Shown: positions 17,779-27,293 of the stretch, in pieces | Numbering within the stretch: position 1 is the first letter of the stretch | Layout of the letters: every line of letters starts with the position of its first letter | Source: JADLHS01 sp039806955 | GTDB lineage: Bacteria > Verrucomicrobiota > Verrucomicrobiia > Limisphaerales > JADLHS01 | Direction: 5' to 3' | Assembly: GCA_039806955.1 (NCBI GenBank) | Contig: JBDHQI010000019.1 | Location: forward strand, 1-64,000 | Length of the DNA: 64,000 bases | Notes under the pieces: generated by a model | Databases searched by the model: none | Seen by the model: the letters and a program-made list of their open reading frames with translations, nothing else | Told to the model about the DNA's origin: nothing | Made by a program: the position numbers and the translations under genes

Positions 17779-19419
17779 ATGGCAACCAACGCGCTTGCGG
17801 GTCAACCGGCTCCCGCCAACTTACTCATGGACGTCGCCCGACTGGAACGCGATTACCATGAGCGGAAACCTGATGTAACGAACCCCAATCAGCTTGTGAG
17901 CTTCGGCACAAGCGGACATCGAGGCTCACCGTTTCATGGTACGTTCACGGAAACGCACATCCTTGCGATCACTCAAGCCATTTGCGAATACCGGAAGCGC
18001 CACGACATCAGCGGTCCACTCTACCTGGGCAAAGATACGCACGCGGCCTCGGCCTGGGCTGAACGCACGGCATTGGAAGTGTTGGCGGCCAATGATGTGG
18101 ACGTTTTTGTTCAACAGAATGACGGGTTTACTCCCACCCCATCCATCTCCCACGCCATTTTGACCTATAACCGGGAACGCGCGAACAGTCTGGCGGACGG
18201 CCTTGTGATCACTCCCTCGCACAACCCGCCGGAAGATGGCGGGTTCAAATACAATCCTCCTAACGGCGGCCCGGCGGATACAGACATCACGACTTGGGTG
18301 CAGAACCGGGCCAATGAAATCCTGCGCGGCAACAACCGGGAAGTGCGGCGACTGACGGCGGCAGCGGTCCGTCGCGCGGAGAATGTGCATCAGTTTGATT
18401 TCATCACTCCGTACGTCAGCACATTGGCGGAAGTCATTGACCTGGCGGCGATCCACCGCGCGGGGGTGCGCATTGGAATAGATCCACTTGGCGGCGCAGC
18501 GCTGGCCTACTGGCAACCCGTAATCGAGGCGTATGGATTAAACATCACGGTGGTGAACACCAAGGTAGATCCGCAATTCGGCTTCATGACCGTGGATCAC
18601 GACGGCAAAATCCGCATGGACTGCTCCAGCCCCGACGCCATGGCCGGGCTGGTGAAATTAAAAGACAAATTCGATGTGGCGTTCGGCAACGACCCCGATT
18701 CCGACCGGCACGGCATCGTCACTCCAACCAGTGGCTTGCTGAACCCCAATCATTATCTTGCAGTCGCGATAGATTACCTGCTGACGCATCGTCCGCACTG
18801 GAAGAAGACGTCGGCCATCGGCAAGACGCTGGTCAGCAGTGGCATTATAGATCGCGTGGTTGCAGCGCGAGAGCGACGGCTCATGGAAGTGCCCGTTGGT
18901 TTCAAGTGGTTTGCCCCCGGACTGGCGGACGGGTCGGTATGCTTTGGCGGTGAAGAAAGCGCCGGCGCAAGTTTCCTGCGCCACGATGGTCGCGTCTGGA
19001 GCACAGATAAAGATGGGTTGATCCTCGGCCTGCTGGCGGCTGAGATCTGCGCAACGACCGGCAAAGACCCGGGCGAACACTACAATGACCTGACCCGCAA
19101 ATTTGGCGCGCCAAGTTACCGACGCATTGACGTGCCGACGACGCCGGAGCAAAAACGCGCGTTCAAAAAACTGACGCCAGACGCGGTGACCACCAGCACA
19201 CTGGCTGGAGAAGCCATCACTCAAAAACTGACCCGCGCCCCCGGCAACCAGGCGGAAATCGGCGGTTTAAAAGTTTGCGCTGAAAATGGATGGTTCGCGG
19301 CGCGGCCCTCGGGCACGGAAAACATTTACAAAATATACGCGGAAAGTTTCAAGGGCGGCGCGCATCTCGAAAGCATTATTGCCGAGGCGCAACAGATACT
19401 TGATCTCGCCCTGCGTTGA
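17779..19419 (+). CDS. pgm: alpha-D-glucose phosphate-specific phosphoglucomutase
   Basis: 546 residues, full length. Interconverts glucose 1-phosphate and glucose 6-phosphate in glycogen and sugar-nucleotide metabolism. Marks: VSFGTSGHRGSPF, active-site Ser147 in ITPSHNPPEDGG, metal-binding loop GNDPDSDRHGIV, sugar-binding FGGEESAGASFLR, phosphate-binding ARPSGTENIYKIYAES. The start is an ATG with no obvious ribosome-binding site. Confidence 0.96.
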   Translation: MATNALAGQPAPANLLMDVARLERDYHERKPDVTNPNQLVSFGTSGHRGSPFHGTFTETHILAITQAICEYRKRHDISGPLYLGKDTHAASAWAERTALEVLAANDVDVFVQQNDGFTPTPSISHAILTYNRERANSLADGLVITPSHNPPEDGGFKYNPPNGGPADTDITTWVQNRANEILRGNNREVRRLTAAAVRRAENVHQFDFITPYVSTLAEVIDLAAIHRAGVRIGIDPLGGAALAYWQPVIEAYGLNITVVNTKVDPQFGFMTVDHDGKIRMDCSSPDAMAGLVKLKDKFDVAFGNDPDSDRHGIVTPTSGLLNPNHYLAVAIDYLLTHRPHWKKTSAIGKTLVSSGIIDRVVAARERRLMEVPVGFKWFAPGLADGSVCFGGEESAGASFLRHDGRVWSTDKDGLILGLLAAEICATTGKDPGEHYNDLTRKFGAPSYRRIDVPTTPEQKRAFKKLTPDAVTTSTLAGEAITQKLTRAPGNQAEIGGLKVCAENGWFAARPSGTENIYKIYAESFKGGAHLESIIAEAQQILDLALR

Positions 19420-19561
19420 TCTCCATCAAGCGCAGCCGATCAATTTGGTATTCGAGCCAGCTTACCCAAGTATCGGAACGTTTCGCGTATTCCAGTAGCC
19501 GCTGACGTCAGGCGTCGGACCTCCGCGCGGCGGGGCCTTGAACTGCGACAGCGCTACGCCG

Positions 19562-21007
19562 TCAAGCGTTCCAGCCGGCGCGATTTTTTCGGGTTACCCA
19601 CGCGTTCAACTCAGGGATGTTGGTGACTTTCATTCCCGGACCGTCCCACATCACCTTGTTGCCCGCACCCGCGTGCATCGCGAGATTGGCCAACAAAACA
19701 AATTCCGTTAGTTGAGTCCCGTAATCGAAGTTGGACGCGGTTTCAGTCTTGCCGGCCCTGATGGCATCCAGGAAATCCACGAACACTCCTTTCGGACGCG
19801 GCAGCATCTGGGGCGGTTCCGGGGTTTCCTTCATTTTCGCATAGGGCACAAGGTGCATGCGATTGCCGTAGGTGCCGGTGTAAATAATGCCTTTCTCTCC
19901 AATGTAAATGCTGCCGCTGTCGCCACTATCAAGCTCCTCATCAGGATACTTTTTAATCAACTCCAACAGGTGTTGGGGCAGATAGCGATTCGCCCCTTTG
20001 GCGGTGCGCAATACCCCGTCGGCCGCGCCCTGAGTGGAAGGGTTCAGTCCCTCATACCAATACGCCTTGAGCGCGGGCATCTCGCCGCGCGCCGGGATGT
20101 CCCAACGCACTCGCGAACCGGTGGGGTAGCGCTCGTCACTACCGCCGCGCAGTTGTTCGACTTCAATACTGGTGGGATGCTGCACCTTCAACGCCCAATA
20201 GACGCCGTCCAAAACGTGACAGCCCATGTTGCCAATCGAACCATTGCCGAAGTCATACCACCCGTGCCATTCGTGCGGATGTAGATCACCGTGAAAATCA
20301 CGATAGGGTGCCGGCCCGATCCAGGCGTCCCAATTCATTCCTTCAGGAGCGGGTTCTGTGGGTGGACGCGGGCCGACGCCGCCATTGGAGCGATCGGTCC
20401 AACTGTGCGTTTCCGTAACTTTACCAATCACTCCGCTCCAGATGTACTCGCATAATTTACGGTAGCCATCCTCGCAATGGCCTTGTGTGCCCATCTGCGT
20501 CGCGACTTTCGTTCGCGCCGCCATGGCGCGCATCGCCCGCGCTTCGCCAATGTCGTGGCAGACCGGTTTCTCGCAATACACGTGCTTGCCCAGTTGCATG
20601 GCGATCAGGGACGGCAGGGCGTGATGATGATTCGGACTGGCGATAAACACGGCGTCAAAATCCTTGCCGAGCGCATCAAACATCCGGCGGTAATCCGTGA
20701 AGGTTTTGATTTTCTCCGGATCGTGATTTTTCTCCTGCAACAACTTTTTGGCCACCGCATGGCGTTTTTCATCCACGTCCACCAGGGCCACGATGTGCTC
20801 CTTCAACACCGCGTTGAGATGTGACATACCACGCGAACCGCAGCCGATTTGCACGCAGCGGATCTGGTCGCCGGCATTGGCTGCCGTGAGAATGTTGAAC
20901 GGCGCGACCGACAAGACTCCGGCGGTGGCCGCCGAGCGCTTAAGAAATGAACGGCGCGTTAGTGACTGACCGATGGTCTCCGTAGTGGTGGGCTTGATAG
21001 GCATCAT
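19562..21007 (-). CDS. Tat-exported Gfo/Idh/MocA family oxidoreductase
   Basis: 481 residues. The twin-arginine signal (SLTRRSFLKRSAATAGVLS) predicts export of the folded, NAD(P)-containing enzyme. Rossmann part: IRCVQIGCGSRGMSHLNAVL, VALVDVDEKR, AVFIASPNHHHALPSL, GKHVYCEKPVCHDIGEARAM with the catalytic EKP motif. The C-terminal domain has the PVC-type insert (SWTDRSNGGVGPRPP, GNMGCHVLDGVYWAL). Such enzymes usually act on sugars or sugar acids; the substrate is unknown. It is convergent with pgm. Confidence 0.92.
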   Translation of the reverse strand: MMPIKPTTTETIGQSLTRRSFLKRSAATAGVLSVAPFNILTAANAGDQIRCVQIGCGSRGMSHLNAVLKEHIVALVDVDEKRHAVAKKLLQEKNHDPEKIKTFTDYRRMFDALGKDFDAVFIASPNHHHALPSLIAMQLGKHVYCEKPVCHDIGEARAMRAMAARTKVATQMGTQGHCEDGYRKLCEYIWSGVIGKVTETHSWTDRSNGGVGPRPPTEPAPEGMNWDAWIGPAPYRDFHGDLHPHEWHGWYDFGNGSIGNMGCHVLDGVYWALKVQHPTSIEVEQLRGGSDERYPTGSRVRWDIPARGEMPALKAYWYEGLNPSTQGAADGVLRTAKGANRYLPQHLLELIKKYPDEELDSGDSGSIYIGEKGIIYTGTYGNRMHLVPYAKMKETPEPPQMLPRPKGVFVDFLDAIRAGKTETASNFDYGTQLTEFVLLANLAMHAGAGNKVMWDGPGMKVTNIPELNAWVTRKNRAGWNA

Positions 21008-21183
21008 GTTTTAATTGTTTCAATGAATGGCTCTGACGGCTTTCGTCAGCACGCTTATTCGATTAAATGTGTGCGACAACATATTGACAATCATCCGGGG
21101 AAGACAATCAAACTTTTCAAAGAATTCGTTGAACCGATGGGTTCAAGGTTGAAGCGATCCACCCCAATTGGTATTTCCACCGG

Positions 21184-22689
21184 GTGAAACTCCGTTTTTC
21201 CAGGATGCAACTCTTCCCAGCCTTGCTTGATGGAGTCGTCCTGCTGGCGCTGGCGTCTTCAAACGGCGTCTCGCAATCAACGTCATCACCACCACCGCCA
21301 CGACGCGAATTTCGCGGCGCCTGGGTGGCCAGCGTTGGCAACATAGATTGGCCGTCCAGGCCCGGATTGCCGGTCGCCGAACAAAAGGCGGAGTTGCTCG
21401 CCCTGCTGAATCAGGCGGCGCAACTGAAAATGAACGCGATCCTCCTGCAAGTACGCCCAGCTTGTGACGCGTTGTATGCTTCAAAATTAGAGCCGTGGTC
21501 GGAATATCTCACCGGCCAGATGGGCCGCCCGCCCGCACCCTTCTACGACCCGCTGGCGTTCGCGGTGACCGAGGCTCACCGACGCGGCCTGGAATTGCAC
21601 GCCTGGTTTAATCCCTACCGCGCGCATCATTTCAATGCGTTCTCCCCCGTCGCGTCCACTCACATCAGCAAAACGCATCCTGAGTTGGTGCGCAAATATG
21701 GCCGCTACCTCTGGCTGGACCCCGGCGAGCCAGCGGTGCGGGATTATTCGCTCAACGTCGTGCTGGACGTCGTCAAGCGCTACGACGTGGATGGCGTTCA
21801 CTTCGATGATTATTTCTATCCGTACGAGGAAAAGGATGCGCGCGGCAATAATTTACCCTTCCCGGACGAAGCAAGCTGGCAAAAGTATGGAGTCCGCAGC
21901 GGGTTGAGCCGTGATGATTGGCGACGCGAAAACGTCAATCAGTTCGTCAAGCGCGTCAACGAGTCCATCAAGGCGACCAAGCCGTGGGTAAAATTCGGAG
22001 TCAGCCCTTTCGGAATCTGGCGGCCCGGTCATCCGCCTTCCATCAAGGGTTTTGACGCCTACGCCCGCCTCTACGCCGACGCGCGCCAATGGTTGATGAA
22101 CGGCTGGCTGGATTATTTTGCGCCACAACTCTACTGGAGCATCAACGCCCCGGAACAGAGTTTCCCCATCTTGCTGGATTGGTGGAATCAACAGAATCCC
22201 CGGCAACGTCACATCTGGCCGGGTATGAACACCACCAAGACTGCGCGCGAATGGCCTGCGGAGGAAATTCTGGCGCAGATTGGCTTGGCGGCGAAACAAC
22301 CGGTCAGTGCGGGGCACATTCATTGGAACATGAAAAGCCTCATGAAAAACAACGACCTGAAAGCCAAGCTGGCGCGGACAAGTTACGCTGAGCCAGCCCT
22401 GATTCCAGCCGTGCCTTGGTTGGGTGGCGCCGAGCCACAACCACCGACTCTGATTATCAACGAACGTCAGCCCGGCCGGGTGAGCTGGAGCCATGGGGGC
22501 GATTCCGCGCCAGCATTATGGGTGGTTCAAGCCCGACGCAACCAGCACTGGCGCACAGAGATTTTCCCCGGTGGAGTTCGCTCCGCCGACATCAAGGCGC
22601 CAGGAGTTGAGGCCATTGCCGTCACTGCGGTGAGTCGCACCGGCAAACTCAGCCGGCCCGCAGTTCGCAACCTCAACACCGCCAAATAA
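21184..22689 (+). CDS. glycosyl hydrolase-like 10 (GHL10/DUF187) secreted protein
   Basis: 501 residues from GTG 21184 (ATG 21205 is also possible). Signal-like N terminus (FPALLDGVVLLALASSNGVS), a Pro spacer, then the GHL10 TIM-barrel: REFRGAWVASVGNIDWPS, LLQVRPACDALYASKLEPWSEYL, GLELHAWFNPYRAHH, DVKRYDVDGVHFDDYFYPY, FGVSPFGIWR, YFAPQLYWS. It is a putative glycosidase acting outside the cytoplasm. The C terminus (about 420-500) is a small beta domain. It lies divergent from the oxidoreductase, with a 176-bp gap. Confidence 0.9.
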   Translation: MKLRFSRMQLFPALLDGVVLLALASSNGVSQSTSSPPPPRREFRGAWVASVGNIDWPSRPGLPVAEQKAELLALLNQAAQLKMNAILLQVRPACDALYASKLEPWSEYLTGQMGRPPAPFYDPLAFAVTEAHRRGLELHAWFNPYRAHHFNAFSPVASTHISKTHPELVRKYGRYLWLDPGEPAVRDYSLNVVLDVVKRYDVDGVHFDDYFYPYEEKDARGNNLPFPDEASWQKYGVRSGLSRDDWRRENVNQFVKRVNESIKATKPWVKFGVSPFGIWRPGHPPSIKGFDAYARLYADARQWLMNGWLDYFAPQLYWSINAPEQSFPILLDWWNQQNPRQRHIWPGMNTTKTAREWPAEEILAQIGLAAKQPVSAGHIHWNMKSLMKNNDLKAKLARTSYAEPALIPAVPWLGGAEPQPPTLIINERQPGRVSWSHGGDSAPALWVVQARRNQHWRTEIFPGGVRSADIKAPGVEAIAVTAVSRTGKLSRPAVRNLNTAK

Positions 22690-22751
22690 AAAAACTCCAA
22701 TCCGATGGCCGGACTGAAGCTTGAATAAAAGAACGGCAGAACAATTACGGC

Positions 22752-23042
22752 TTATTCCTTTGCCTTCTTGGCGTCAGCGGCGGCCTTGGACTTGGCCGGG
22801 GCGCTGACGCTCTCCCATTTCTTGGAGTCCTCTTCGCTCATCTTCGCGCGTTCAGTCTTGTCCAGGCGGCGGTTTTTATTGGTATCGTATTTCTCGATCA
22901 ACTGCTTCCGCAGCGCCTGCTGTTCTGTGGTTAACTTGGTACGCTTTGCGCGTTCGCTCTTCTTGGCAGTATTTTCATCGGCATGAACGGCAAACGTCAG
23001 CCCGAACAATAACATGCTTACAATCAATAATGTTTTTTTCAT
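22752..23042 (-). CDS. small secreted EF-hand protein
   Basis: 96 residues from the ATG whose complement is at 23040-23042; this gives a clear signal peptide (MKKTLLIVSMLLFGLTFAVHA). The mature part is highly charged with one EF-hand-like loop DTNKNRRLDKTE (Asp1, Asn3, Asn5, Glu12, with Arg in place of the usual Gly6) and a Lys/Ala-rich tail. It probably binds calcium weakly in the periplasm. Its function is unknown. Confidence 0.8.
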   Translation of the reverse strand: MKKTLLIVSMLLFGLTFAVHADENTAKKSERAKRTKLTTEQQALRKQLIEKYDTNKNRRLDKTERAKMSEEDSKKWESVSAPAKSKAAADAKKAKE

Positions 23043-23395
23043 GATCGTGGATTTTAGTTTGATGCAACTTACGTTATCTGCCGCAAACGGCCAGCAGTCA
23101 GTGAATGGCACGAAGATTAAGCAATCTTCACAAAATTAGCAAGCTAATTAATACCATTTTGACGGGATGCGTTCGCCCGCCCTCCGGTAACAGTTACTTT
23201 TGGCTCACTACGGGCGGACCAAGAGGCGACAGTTCCGAATCCCATCGGGATTTCTCCCATTTGGCTCATGACGCCGGGCGCAATAAGTTTTCCGCGCATG
23301 ACTCAAAGGCCCTGAAAGTTTGGCGACGGGCAGCGACCGATATTGGAATCCGGCCTTCAATCATCGTCGCCGCGCCGGCGGTATCGCCATTGCCA
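23043..23395. other. intergenic, no gene seen
   Basis: Upstream region of the EF-hand gene, plus about 280 bp with no convincing coding frame. A small palindrome AATTAGCAAGCTAATT (7-bp arms) lies near 23136-23151. Near 23175-23250 there are GC-rich words (GCCCGCCCTCCGG, CACTACGGGCGG) like the interspersed intergenic palindromes elsewhere in the window. Confidence 0.5.
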
Positions 23396-25585
23396 TTAAA
23401 ACTGAACTGTCAACTCTCGCGGCCGGGAGTCGTTGGCGAAGCGAATCCACAACAAGCCTTCCCTGGCTGAATGGGAATAGTCCAAGGTCGCCCCGCCATT
23501 GAAGCGAACCATGCGGGGCGGCTTGACAGCGTGAAGGAGCAAAACCGCAGGAGTATTTTCCACCCCCTCCACAGCCAACGTCATGGCGGCGTCAGTCTGG
23601 CTTTGGAGCAATGCTTTGCATCCGGAGGCGATGAGGTGCGGGGCGGTGTCGCGCACGCCTTCCAGGTCGCGCAGGAAAAACCGGCTGCCGGGTTTCACTT
23701 CGAGGCTGGTTTGCACTTTCAACTCAGGATCAAACAAATTCACAAAGCGGCCGCGCAGTTGTTTTGGTTCAGCGGTGATGGATTCCTCCAAACCGGCGGC
23801 GATCACGTACGGGCCGCGCCGGAGTTGCAGGTAATTGGTTTCACGCCACTTCAACCCGACGGACTTCGCCGCGCGCTGGGTCAATTGAATCACCGGTTCG
23901 TCACCGTTGGCGGATTTGGCGAGCTGCACCGGATTTTCCTTCAGCCAGAATACTTCGCCCTGTCCGTGCCACCAATTCAGTGGTTGCGCCGCCGTGGCCG
24001 TCGCGTTCGTGGCGTTGAAACCCAACTGCGCGAACAAGTGTTCTCTTGGGGTGGCGTAATGGTTGCCATCGGTATTCCACCAATCACGCACGGCGTGATA
24101 CGGGTCGGAATCATCATCGCAAATGATCAATCGCCCCCCCTGCTTGACCCAATCGGCCAGCGCGGTGTGAACGTCGGCGGCGAGCGGTTTCATGCCGTGA
24201 TAAGTGAGCCAGAGCACCCGGAAGTCTTTCAAGTAATGCGGCACGGTGACGTTTTCCAATTGCACCGGCGTGACCGGGATCCCGCGCTTCAACAGCGGCA
24301 GCGCGAGTCCGTAAATTTCGCTTAGCTGCGGATCGCCCGGCTGCGGATCGCCCCGTTGAAACATGAGCGAATCACTCACCATCACCCCCACCCCGGTTGT
24401 GCCGCAATCCCACTCGACGCGCTCCTGTTGCATGTCGTTCAGCGCGTTGAACACGACCTGGAGTTCGGTGGCGTAGGCGGGCGGGATGGGTTGACGCTGG
24501 TCGTCCGGCACGCCGTGCGGGTAACGACCGTGAAACACACGCTCGGGCCACGGCGCCACTTCGTACTGCCAGACCTCCGGTTGCAACAGCGAGGCAACCA
24601 GCGTGGATTCCCAGTTCCGCTGGTAATCGTTCCAATCATGATTGGGATTATCCTCAATCGGATCGTTCAAATACCACACCGTGCGACCCGTGGCGCGAAC
24701 CAGATTTTGCATCGCCCCGTATTCGAGGAACGCGGTTTCAAAGGTGCGTTCGCGCAATTGACCCCGAAAGAGATTCGGCGTGCGCGCGGTGCCGGTCCAG
24801 ACCTGCGCAATGTAACCGTCACAGCCATTCAACCGCGCGAGCGATGATTCCGGACTGACAATGCGCCAATGCGCATAGTTCAACAAACTGTGCGTCGGCA
24901 CGTAACAACGCACGTGGCGCCCGGTGCGGCGGTTAAAACCCTGCACGTAATCGAACACCTGCTGCAACGCGCGCCGGTAGAGAAAATACTTGAGTTTGGA
25001 AGCGCGCCATTGCGCGTCCACCGAATCGTGCGGCGGCTGCCAGGCTTCGTCGTAGTAAGCGCGCCATTCGCGCTGGAAACCTTCCGAATAGCCGCTGCGC
25101 CCCCAGAACTCCGGCTCCTCCAAATGAATGGCCTCCGCGCCGGCATCCAACGCGCGCTGCACGCCCACGCACAGAAATTTGCCGAAGTTCGTGCCGGGCG
25201 ACATGTAATACACATCGCCGCCGTGGCTGATCTTTTTGCCGTTGCGCTCGGTTTGCGCTTCGTCCTCGTGATTGATGCCGTCGAAACGTCCGTAGAGATA
25301 ATCCTGATAATTGCCCCACGAGACGCCGGTCATCACGTGCAGGCGGTAGCCGCGATCCCGCCAGGTTTGCAGGCGAGCCGGCAACTGCGGATCAATGCCA
25401 TAAACAATCGCCACATCCGCACGCAAATTGCCAAATCCACTCCACGCTTCGGCCGTCTGAAAACAGGTGCGTTCCCGATCTTGATTGGGGTCCAAGGGAA
25501 ATGCGGATGGATTGGTCGCGCTCCGGCCCACAGCCGGCCCCAGCGCCACCAGCGAAAAAGACAGTAGGAGTTTGAAGGTCCGCAT
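23396..25585 (-). CDS. large secreted glycoside hydrolase-like protein
   Basis: 729 residues with an N-terminal signal (LLLSFSLVALGPAVGRSA). The first 380 residues look like a TIM barrel: ADVAIVYGIDPQLPARLQTW, YRLHVMTGVSWGNYQDYLYG, AGAEAIHLEEPEFWGRSGYS with a Glu pair as possible catalytic acids, HVRCYVPTHSLLNYAHW. Residues about 400-560 resemble the beta-galactosidase trimerisation / glutamine amidotransferase-like fold (VLWLTYHGMKPLAADVHTAL, GGRLIICDDDSD). The C-terminal part is beta-rich. No named family is assigned with certainty. It probably acts on a polysaccharide. Confidence 0.75.
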   Translation of the reverse strand: MRTFKLLLSFSLVALGPAVGRSATNPSAFPLDPNQDRERTCFQTAEAWSGFGNLRADVAIVYGIDPQLPARLQTWRDRGYRLHVMTGVSWGNYQDYLYGRFDGINHEDEAQTERNGKKISHGGDVYYMSPGTNFGKFLCVGVQRALDAGAEAIHLEEPEFWGRSGYSEGFQREWRAYYDEAWQPPHDSVDAQWRASKLKYFLYRRALQQVFDYVQGFNRRTGRHVRCYVPTHSLLNYAHWRIVSPESSLARLNGCDGYIAQVWTGTARTPNLFRGQLRERTFETAFLEYGAMQNLVRATGRTVWYLNDPIEDNPNHDWNDYQRNWESTLVASLLQPEVWQYEVAPWPERVFHGRYPHGVPDDQRQPIPPAYATELQVVFNALNDMQQERVEWDCGTTGVGVMVSDSLMFQRGDPQPGDPQLSEIYGLALPLLKRGIPVTPVQLENVTVPHYLKDFRVLWLTYHGMKPLAADVHTALADWVKQGGRLIICDDDSDPYHAVRDWWNTDGNHYATPREHLFAQLGFNATNATATAAQPLNWWHGQGEVFWLKENPVQLAKSANGDEPVIQLTQRAAKSVGLKWRETNYLQLRRGPYVIAAGLEESITAEPKQLRGRFVNLFDPELKVQTSLEVKPGSRFFLRDLEGVRDTAPHLIASGCKALLQSQTDAAMTLAVEGVENTPAVLLLHAVKPPRMVRFNGGATLDYSHSAREGLLWIRFANDSRPRELTVQF

Positions 25586-25824
25586 ATTTCGTTTTGCTCT
25601 ACTTGCTGACGTTGATTAAAGACGATTTGATTTCACAGATAAACCTCATAATTGCGTCCTCAAATAAAAGAGGCCAGGCGGAGACGGCAGAGGGTTGAAA
25701 AACCGACCTCAACGGTGATTTTTTTCGGGAGAAACCCATTGATTGAAAAATGTTCGATTGAAAAAAGTTTTGCGACAGCAGCAATACTGGTGCGGCGCTT
25801 GCTTGAGTTGAACCATATTTTGTC

Positions 25825-26016
25825 ATGAACTGGAAAGCTAAACTCGCCGCCTATCTGCACGATCCGCCGCACAAGCCAGTTGGCATCCAACACCATGAGC
25901 AGGAACGCGGCTCGTTCCTGAACCGTTTTGGTTTACCCGAGGTGGGGTTGGTGTTCATAACAGGCCGCAGTCAGCAAGAATCGTTGCTGGCCAAAATTCG
26001 GGCGATGCGGAGGTGA
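25825..26016 (+). pseudogene. 5' remnant of type III CRISPR cas10/cmr2
   Basis: 63 codons. The first 30 residues match the N-terminal HD region of Cmr2/Cas10: WKAKLAAYLHDPPHKPVG then HHEQERGSFL, where 'LHDPP.K' and the following 'HEER'-like word are the family hallmark. Cas10 proteins are 700-1000 residues, so almost everything (rest of HD, Palm domains, GGDD) is missing. After about residue 37 the similarity stops and a stop follows. Downstream frames give no Cas10 sequence. No other cas gene or repeat array is in the window. I read this as a decayed CRISPR locus; a short chance match is less likely. Confidence 0.62.
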
Positions 26017-26175
26017 ATGCCACGGATGCCCGCGTTCTCGTCGCCAAGTCAGTAGCTCGCGGCGTTGCGACTCCGTCAATTGCCGCCAGAGATAGCGTGG
26101 CTTGGACAGGCCCGCACCCTGTCAGGACAAGCGACAAAAGTCAGGCATAAATTGGTATGCGCATCGGTGCTGTTT

Positions 26176-26322
26176 GTAGTGCCGTCTGAAGGCGGCACTA
26201 CAAGCAGAACGCCCTCGCCGCCTGAAGGCGGCACTACGAACATTTCTGCCGCTCGCAGTCCTGCCTTTGGGCAGATTGAAGTTTCCCTTGTTGTTCGTAG
26301 TCCCGGCTTTAGCCGGGACTGC
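26176..26322. repeat. cluster of REP-like palindromes
   Basis: Three hairpins in 147 bp: 26176-26201 (GTAGTGCCG arms, TGAA loop), a partial copy at 26217-26237, and 26297-26322 (GTAGTCCCGGCT arms). All share the pattern GTAGT-(C/G-rich)-loop-(C/G-rich)-ACTAC. They create an open frame by chance. The rest of 26017-26428 has no gene. Confidence 0.75.
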
Positions 26323-26428
26323 AAACATCCAGGTCGAGCGGTTCCGCATTGCTTCCGTTCGCGTGAAATTCCACTATGTTCACGGTGGTAAAAGTGACCA
26401 GCGACAAACTAAAGATCCGATAAACATC

Positions 26429-27286
26429 ATGAAAACAAAATTGATGACAACAATCCTGGCGACAGCCATTGGTTTCAGCTTCGCTCCGGCGAGCTTCGCG
26501 CAAGCCCCGAAAGTGGATTTCCCGGCGCCCAGTCCGACGTCCACGCTGAAGCAGCGCGTCGGTCTGACGGACATTGAAATTGTATATTCGCGTCCGGGAG
26601 TAAAAGATCGCGAAATTTTCGGCGGCCTCGTGCCGTACGGCAAGGTCTGGCGCACAGGCGCGAATGCCGCAACGCGGATTTCGTTCAGCACGGATGTCAA
26701 ATTGAACGGACACGATGTGCCCGCGGGGACGTATGAACTGTTTACCATTCCCGATGAAAATGAATGGACCATCATCATCAACAAAGGCACGGGGCAATGG
26801 GGAGCGTTTCAGTATGACGAAAAACAGGATTTCCTGCGCTTCAAAGTCAAGCCACGGCAACGCGCACGTTCCCTGGAAACATTCACCATCGGCATCAACA
26901 ACATCCGGGACGAAATCGCCACCATCAGTCTGGCCTGGGACAAAACCAGCATTTCAATCAAATTTGAAGTGGATTTGACTTCCAAACTCGTTCCACAAAT
27001 CGAGGCCGCCATGGCCGCGCCCGACGGCAAGAAACCCTACTTCCAAGCCGCGACGTTTTATTACAATCACGGGCTCGATTCACAAAAAGCCTTGAAATGG
27101 GTTAATGCCGCCGTCGCCGAAAATGAAGCGCATTACATCGTGCATTTGAAGGCCAAGGTTCTGGCGCGTCTTGGTGACAAAGCGGACGCCATCGCCGCCG
27201 CGAAACGCTCGAAAGAACTGGCCATCGCCGCCAAGGACTTCGGCTTCGTCAAGCTGAACGATGATCTGATCGCCAGCTTGCAGTAA
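26429..27286 (+). CDS. secreted DUF2911 family protein
   Basis: 285 residues from the ATG at 26429, which is followed by a signal peptide (MTTILATAIGFSFAPASFA). The DUF2911 core is clear: IEIVYSRPGVKDREIFGGLV, YGKVWRTGANAATRISFSTD, PAGTYELFTIPDENEWTIII, QYDEKQDFLRFKV. The C-terminal 100 residues are TPR-like helices (YFQAATFYYNHGLDSQKALK, AKVLARLGDKADAIAAAKRS). Its function is unknown; it probably acts in the periplasm. It heads the same-strand run to 34333 and ends 7 nt before the PIG-L gene. Confidence 0.9.
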   Translation: MKTKLMTTILATAIGFSFAPASFAQAPKVDFPAPSPTSTLKQRVGLTDIEIVYSRPGVKDREIFGGLVPYGKVWRTGANAATRISFSTDVKLNGHDVPAGTYELFTIPDENEWTIIINKGTGQWGAFQYDEKQDFLRFKVKPRQRARSLETFTIGINNIRDEIATISLAWDKTSISIKFEVDLTSKLVPQIEAAMAAPDGKKPYFQAATFYYNHGLDSQKALKWVNAAVAENEAHYIVHLKAKVLARLGDKADAIAAAKRSKELAIAAKDFGFVKLNDDLIASLQ

Positions 27287-27293
27287 ACGCCTC

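Noticed and set aside
23471..24325. Plus-strand open frames through the glycoside hydrolase-like gene (also 24869-25567)
   Set aside because: Shadow frames of the real minus-strand gene; no start signals or motifs.
25586..25824. Searched for a CRISPR array near the Cas10 relic
   Set aside because: The region is AT-richer and has short similar words (ATTGAAAAA) but no regularly spaced repeats.
25955..26145. Frame reading GDAEVNATDARVLVAKS, faintly like a dockerin repeat
   Set aside because: No start codon, only one partial repeat, no Ca-binding DxNxDG loop; it may be debris from the deletion that removed cas10.
26065..26391. Open frame with repeated PSEGGTT-like words
   Set aside because: The repeats come from the REP-like palindromes; the frame lacks any recognised domain.
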